64,000 nt of DNA from Struthidea cinerea (Eukaryota; Chordata; Aves; Passeriformes; Corcoracidae): the NCBI GenBank assembly GCA_013397865.1, contig VZTI01001176.1:95000-158999 (forward strand), written 5' to 3'. Every line of letters starts with the position of its first letter. Within the stretch, counting starts at the first letter, position 1. Position numbers and translations under genes: made by a program. Shown here piece by piece: positions 60,186-64,000 of the stretch. A model generated the notes under the pieces. It saw only the letters and a list, made by a program, of their open reading frames with translations. It was not told the origin of the DNA and searched no databases.

Positions 60186-62198
60186 AGCATTTTTCTGTTA
60201 GTTTCCTTGCAGTATTTTGAATAGAACTGGTTTTTCTCCTATGAAAAGCAATACATCTAATTCCAACAGTCTCTACGGAAACTCATAATGTTTGAGAACA
60301 ATTACTAAGTTGTGAAATGCTAATGTACACAGTGTTCTTTGGCTTGAACCAGACTAGCATATAGATGCGGAATCAGTGAAATTTTAACTGGAAGCCTGAT
60401 GGCTGTTTTGATCTAGGACAGACAAGCACACTGCTCTTTCTGTTCAGGAAAGTTTTGCTTGGAATCTAATATGATCACAGCAGTGCACAACAGCTTTCAG
60501 CATCTCTGGCTACTAATATTAACAAAATTAACCACTCAGAAAGTGCAACCTTATCACCAACATCCACTGAGTAATGCAAGAAAGCAACCAAGCCATAAAA
60601 TCACATGCAAGAAAGACTCAGCCCAGTCCTCAGTGAGAACAGTAAGAACTGCATATATCCTTTTATGCTAAAACCATAGGGAAGAAAATTGTCTTCTTAT
60701 CTCCATGCTGGCCATCCCAATATTGAATTGATGTCTTTGTCCTGCATGGAAAGAACAAAAACCTATCAGCAGCCTGTAAAACTGTTTTTCTGAGCTTGTA
60801 GCTTGTATGCCTGCATCTACTTTGACACTGTGATCGCTTGCATGAGGCACATGCACAGTTCCTCGCTTGAGAGGCTATTATTAGATGCATGAAATCAGTT
60901 GGAAGGTTGTGTTTTCTAAAGCCTGCCCCATTTCTTAGCGTACTTAAACACTGCGGGATTCAGGCTAGGGAAGTGCCAGACTTTATAACAGGTCACGGCT
61001 GTTCTTCACTCCCTGAAAGAAACCAGGCTTAAAGTGAGGAACACAAAGAGAGGAAAGGATGGGTGCTGAGAGGACAGGCTCCAAGCCCTAGCAGTGTTCT
61101 ATTACAAAACATAAAGGCAACTTTAAAAGTCATTGGGGTATGCAGGTTACCTGTTTTACAGACAAAAGGTCTAAAAAAAGCCACTAATCTAAGACGTATC
61201 AGAAGGCAAACAATGACAACCTGCTTCTAGTTTCACGTTTTGTCCTGAGCAACATCGAACTTCAGCATAATACTGGAACACAAATGTGGTTCAAAACCAC
61301 TGTTTCTCTTCTTTATCCTCCTGGCTTTGATGAATACTCTTATGTTGCCTCTGTTTGTTCAGTGAATTAAATTCTTTTAATCTTTGTTTGGGAGGACTGT
61401 CTCATTTCTGTTTGTTCAAGAACATGAAAATGCAACTGTGACTTGCCAGGACTGAAAATGTGCCTTTTCACTATCTCATTTTGCTAGGTATTGGTGAGAA
61501 CACAACGGTCATACTAAAAAACTTGTCAATTCATGTTATTAACAGACTGTTTTGTCATTATTGCTGGAAAACTGTGACAAAGTACTCAAAAAGGAAAAAT
61601 TGACAATTTCATGCAAACACACTTATCAAGTGAGTTGCAAATGGCAAAAAGCAATAAATAGGAGCACAGTGTATTTCTTATGGCTGTGGCTGCGTAATAG
61701 ACCAAGCAATCTCATTCGCAGGCAATGATCTGATGATGTATATGCACTGCCACAATAGCTGCATTGAAATGGCACTGCTTAAAAAACACTTTCCACAAAT
61801 CTGCTTCACATAAAATATATTTGAGAGAGAATTGATTGATCTTGTGAATAGAGCTGAGTTAATTTTGGGATGTAAAATGGTTGGCAGCATTCCAAGGAGA
61901 GCTAGACTCACGGATTTCTCTGCAATATTCTCTGCAGAGCAGTGCCAAAGATTTCTGAAACAGAAATCAGTTTCATCAGCAGAGAACATTGCATACACGC
62001 ACTGTGATGAATGCTCTTAATCAGCAAGGTGTCTGTAACACACGTGTATATCTTAAGTTGCAAAGTCAGCATGTTGACAGTCAGTTGAGACTTAACTCTT
62101 TGTTACTATGTTACTTAGTTTCCAGCAGGGAGAGAAAGTACGAAAATCCTCAAAAAGATGCTATTTTTCTGCCTGATCCTGTAAAATCTCCTGGACTG

Positions 62199-62244
62199 CA
62201 ATAACAACAATAACAACAACGGTAACAACAATAATAATAGCAAC
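62199..62244. repeat. (AAC/AAT)n trinucleotide microsatellite
   Basis: Interrupted AAC and AAT units; the interruptions suggest an older, stabilised locus. Confidence 0.9.
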
Positions 62245-62441
62245 ATGTGTCTACAGTATCGATCTCCATCTTTTTAAGCTTTGCAGTTTTTATTTATAAC
62301 ACTGCCTAACCCATATTACGAACTTTTAAGAGACACATGAAAATAGTCTGGGCTGAAAAGTGTGCTATTAGACGATAGTGAGTCACAGGGAAGACTACTG
62401 GAATGCAAGGCTTATCTGTTAAATCACCCCTGTTCTTACAG

Positions 62442-62678
62442 GGCACCCGGTATAAACAGGCAGAGCTGCAAGAGCTCTTTGATCTGGCAGACAGATACTC
62501 TCAGGTTTGTAAGAAAGGGGCTGGAGACTCATTTGCAGATGGAAGGAATTTGAAAACTGGAATTCCCCTCCAGAAAATGGAGATAAAATTAACCAAGCTC
62601 AAGAAGGTTCTTGGGCATATCATTGATTATGCTAACAAAAAAATTAAACACTGTAAAGTGGGTGCTTGTGGGCATTAG
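62442..62678 (+). CDS. Candidate terminal coding exon (78 codons), unrecognised
   Basis: An acceptor (CCCTGTTCTTACAG) ends at 62441 and is followed by 78 open codons to TAG 62676-62678. The product starts with a helix-prone segment rich in Glu, Leu and Gln (QAELQELFDLADRYSQ), followed by a Gly/Asp linker and a lysine-rich amphipathic segment (KMEIKLTKLKKVLGHIID). A weak donor (TCTCAG|GTTTGT) after 62504 would give a 63-nt, in-phase exon instead. Codon use looks protein-like. The first helix faintly recalls the ELxEL region of some endogenous retroviral gag proteins, but the rest does not fit, so this is unassigned. Confidence 0.22.
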   Translation, partial: GTRYKQAELQELFDLADRYSQVCKKGAGDSFADGRNLKTGIPLQKMEIKLTKLKKVLGHIIDYANKKIKHCKVGACGH

Positions 62679-63884
62679 CAGCATGTGTCTTCACTTGGTT
62701 TAGACACAGATACCTTAATGCCTCATTTAGAGTTTACCTTGGCCTTGACACGTGACTTAGAGAGCAGAGACAAGATCAGGGGAGAGACACGGGCAGCAGT
62801 GAATTTGGATTTTGGGGAGAACTAGCAGGCACAGATTTGTGGTCTCTGTAACTGAAACTGCCAACACAGTAAGACCGGTATCAACAACAGCATGAAACAC
62901 CAGAGTAGGGAAGGGAACATGTATAGCCCTACAACACCAGTCCTCCTACAGAACTGGATACTTACTATTTCCTTGTGAATGGAATGAAATTAATTTGGAA
63001 CAATGGGTACAATGAACTAAGGATCTCAAAACTGACAGGTGGATATTACCTGGGCAGAGGCATGGGGCAAGAAAGCTTGATGCTGTATCACTAAACTCAG
63101 TAGGAATGTTTAAATTTAGATCAGCGGATGCAAGTTGTGAGAAGAAAGGCTGATGGGGCCCCAAGAGCATATCACAAAATCTGTCTTGGTGTCTACTGTT
63201 ACCTGTGCAGTGGTGCTGGAGAAGAACCCATGAGAGGGTCTCATTTCTTCACATCTGCTCAAGTTGTCCTAGATATTCAGATTGTCTCTGAACCTAAGTT
63301 ATAGAAAAAAGGAAGAAAACAGACAGCAGAAGTGTTGAGAACCACTTTAGACATGTTCCACAAAACATGTACTAATGAGGCAGGTTATAATTTAATTTTA
63401 TAACTGTAGGGATGTGAACAAATCTTTTGAGGCTTGATTCATTATGCATGTATAGCTTCAGGGCCCTCCATTCTGTATAGGTGTGCTTACCTATGTACAA
63501 GACGAAAATTAAAGGAGCTGTTCATGTCACTAAAACCAGAATGTGTTGTCCCTGAAAGGTGAAAAAATGTCTTATGTCTTGCCAAACCACACAGCTGCTG
63601 CTGTCAAATTATCTGACTGTGCTTTACTTCTCTGCACTGTATCTCCTTTATCTTCCCAGCAGTCAACTCTGCAATTTTATTATTATTTGCATAAATGAAC
63701 ATTGTCTTGCACAAATTGTTTCTATGGAACATATGCAGTACTTTTCTTTTTCTTGGTAAACTATAAACATTGGCAACTGAGGTGACTTATATGTTAAGTC
63801 CTTACATTTGAGTTGCCATTAGATTACCCAGGGAAATATTTGTACTGGTAATTGCTCTTCTGTTTTTAACTTCCAGAAAAAATA
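62679..63884. other. Non-coding, nothing recognised
   Basis: Short frames only. No repeat family is recognised before the terminal microsatellite. Confidence 0.5.
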
Positions 63885-63886
63885 TT

Positions 63887-63923
<37 letters not shown>

Positions 63924-64000
63924 ACATCACATAATATAACATATAACATATAACATATAAATAATATATAATATATAATATATAATATATAATATATAAT
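63885..64000. repeat. Compound AT-rich microsatellite at the window edge
   Basis: An (AAAT)n block at 63887-63922 is followed by (ATAACAT)n at about 63931-63960 and (AATAT/ATATA)n from 63961 to the last base. The array may continue past the window. Confidence 0.95.

Larger units (their letters stand above)
58061..62441. other. Non-coding, nothing firm recognised
   Basis: AT-rich with one near-palindrome and a poly-T run. An acceptor-like site ends at 58613 and is followed by 27 open codons. Small hairpins occur near 61915-61990. Confidence 0.4.

Noticed and set aside
1..64000. Possibility of a CRISPR array, prophage, integron or other bacterial system
   Set aside because: CR1 LINEs, vertebrate-type CpG depletion with islands, and splice-like signals show nuclear avian DNA; no regularly spaced direct repeats or bacterial gene layout is present.

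Overview
This window is nuclear DNA from a bird. The main evidence is a set of CR1 LINE fragments (about 3990-4890, 35783-36017 and 39508-39625) that end in the characteristic avian CR1 tail, an AT-rich repeat of the ATTCTATGA type followed by the conserved 3' UTR. The two longer copies match, from memory, CR1 variants that are common in modern Neoaves; this places the organism only loosely. A much older CR1-like copy lies at about 9400-9765. The sequence is a draft assembly, with one ambiguous base at 27771 and a 37-base gap at 29016-29052.

The window looks intergenic and/or intronic. I recognise no known protein-coding gene, no rRNA, tRNA or microRNA, and no CRISPR or bacterial-type feature. 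Nearly all open frames are short and carry no family motif. What can be supported is repeats, five GC- and CpG-rich islands (about 27.7, 28.8-29.3, 33.9-34.2, 41.2-41.5 and 57.8-58.1 kb), a few splice-site-bounded open frames, and low-complexity tracts.

The strongest candidate gene is a small two-exon plus-strand unit. It has a strong donor after 6475, an acceptor before 6823, and a 67-codon reading frame at 6862-7065. The frame encodes a cysteine-rich N-terminus and one C-terminal transmembrane segment, and a canonical AATAAA overlaps its stop codon. I cannot assign it to a family.

A second zone of interest is 27.7-34.2 kb. It holds several CpG-rich segments plus a TATA-like element, with three strong minus-strand splice donors at 28826, 29871 and 33896. 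One reading is a cluster of alternative first exons of a minus-strand gene whose body is not recognisable here.

Other candidate exons, all tentative, lie at 13583-13808, 26668-26829, 41351-41513, 53271-53855 and 62442-62678. Long purine/pyrimidine-asymmetric tracts occur at 1.6-3.0 kb (purine-rich plus strand) and 23.76-25.5 kb (pyrimidine-rich plus strand). The right edge ends in a compound AT-rich microsatellite. No undescribed multi-gene system is visible. The most valuable follow-ups are conservation across birds and transcript support for the small membrane-protein candidate and the 28-34 kb promoter cluster.
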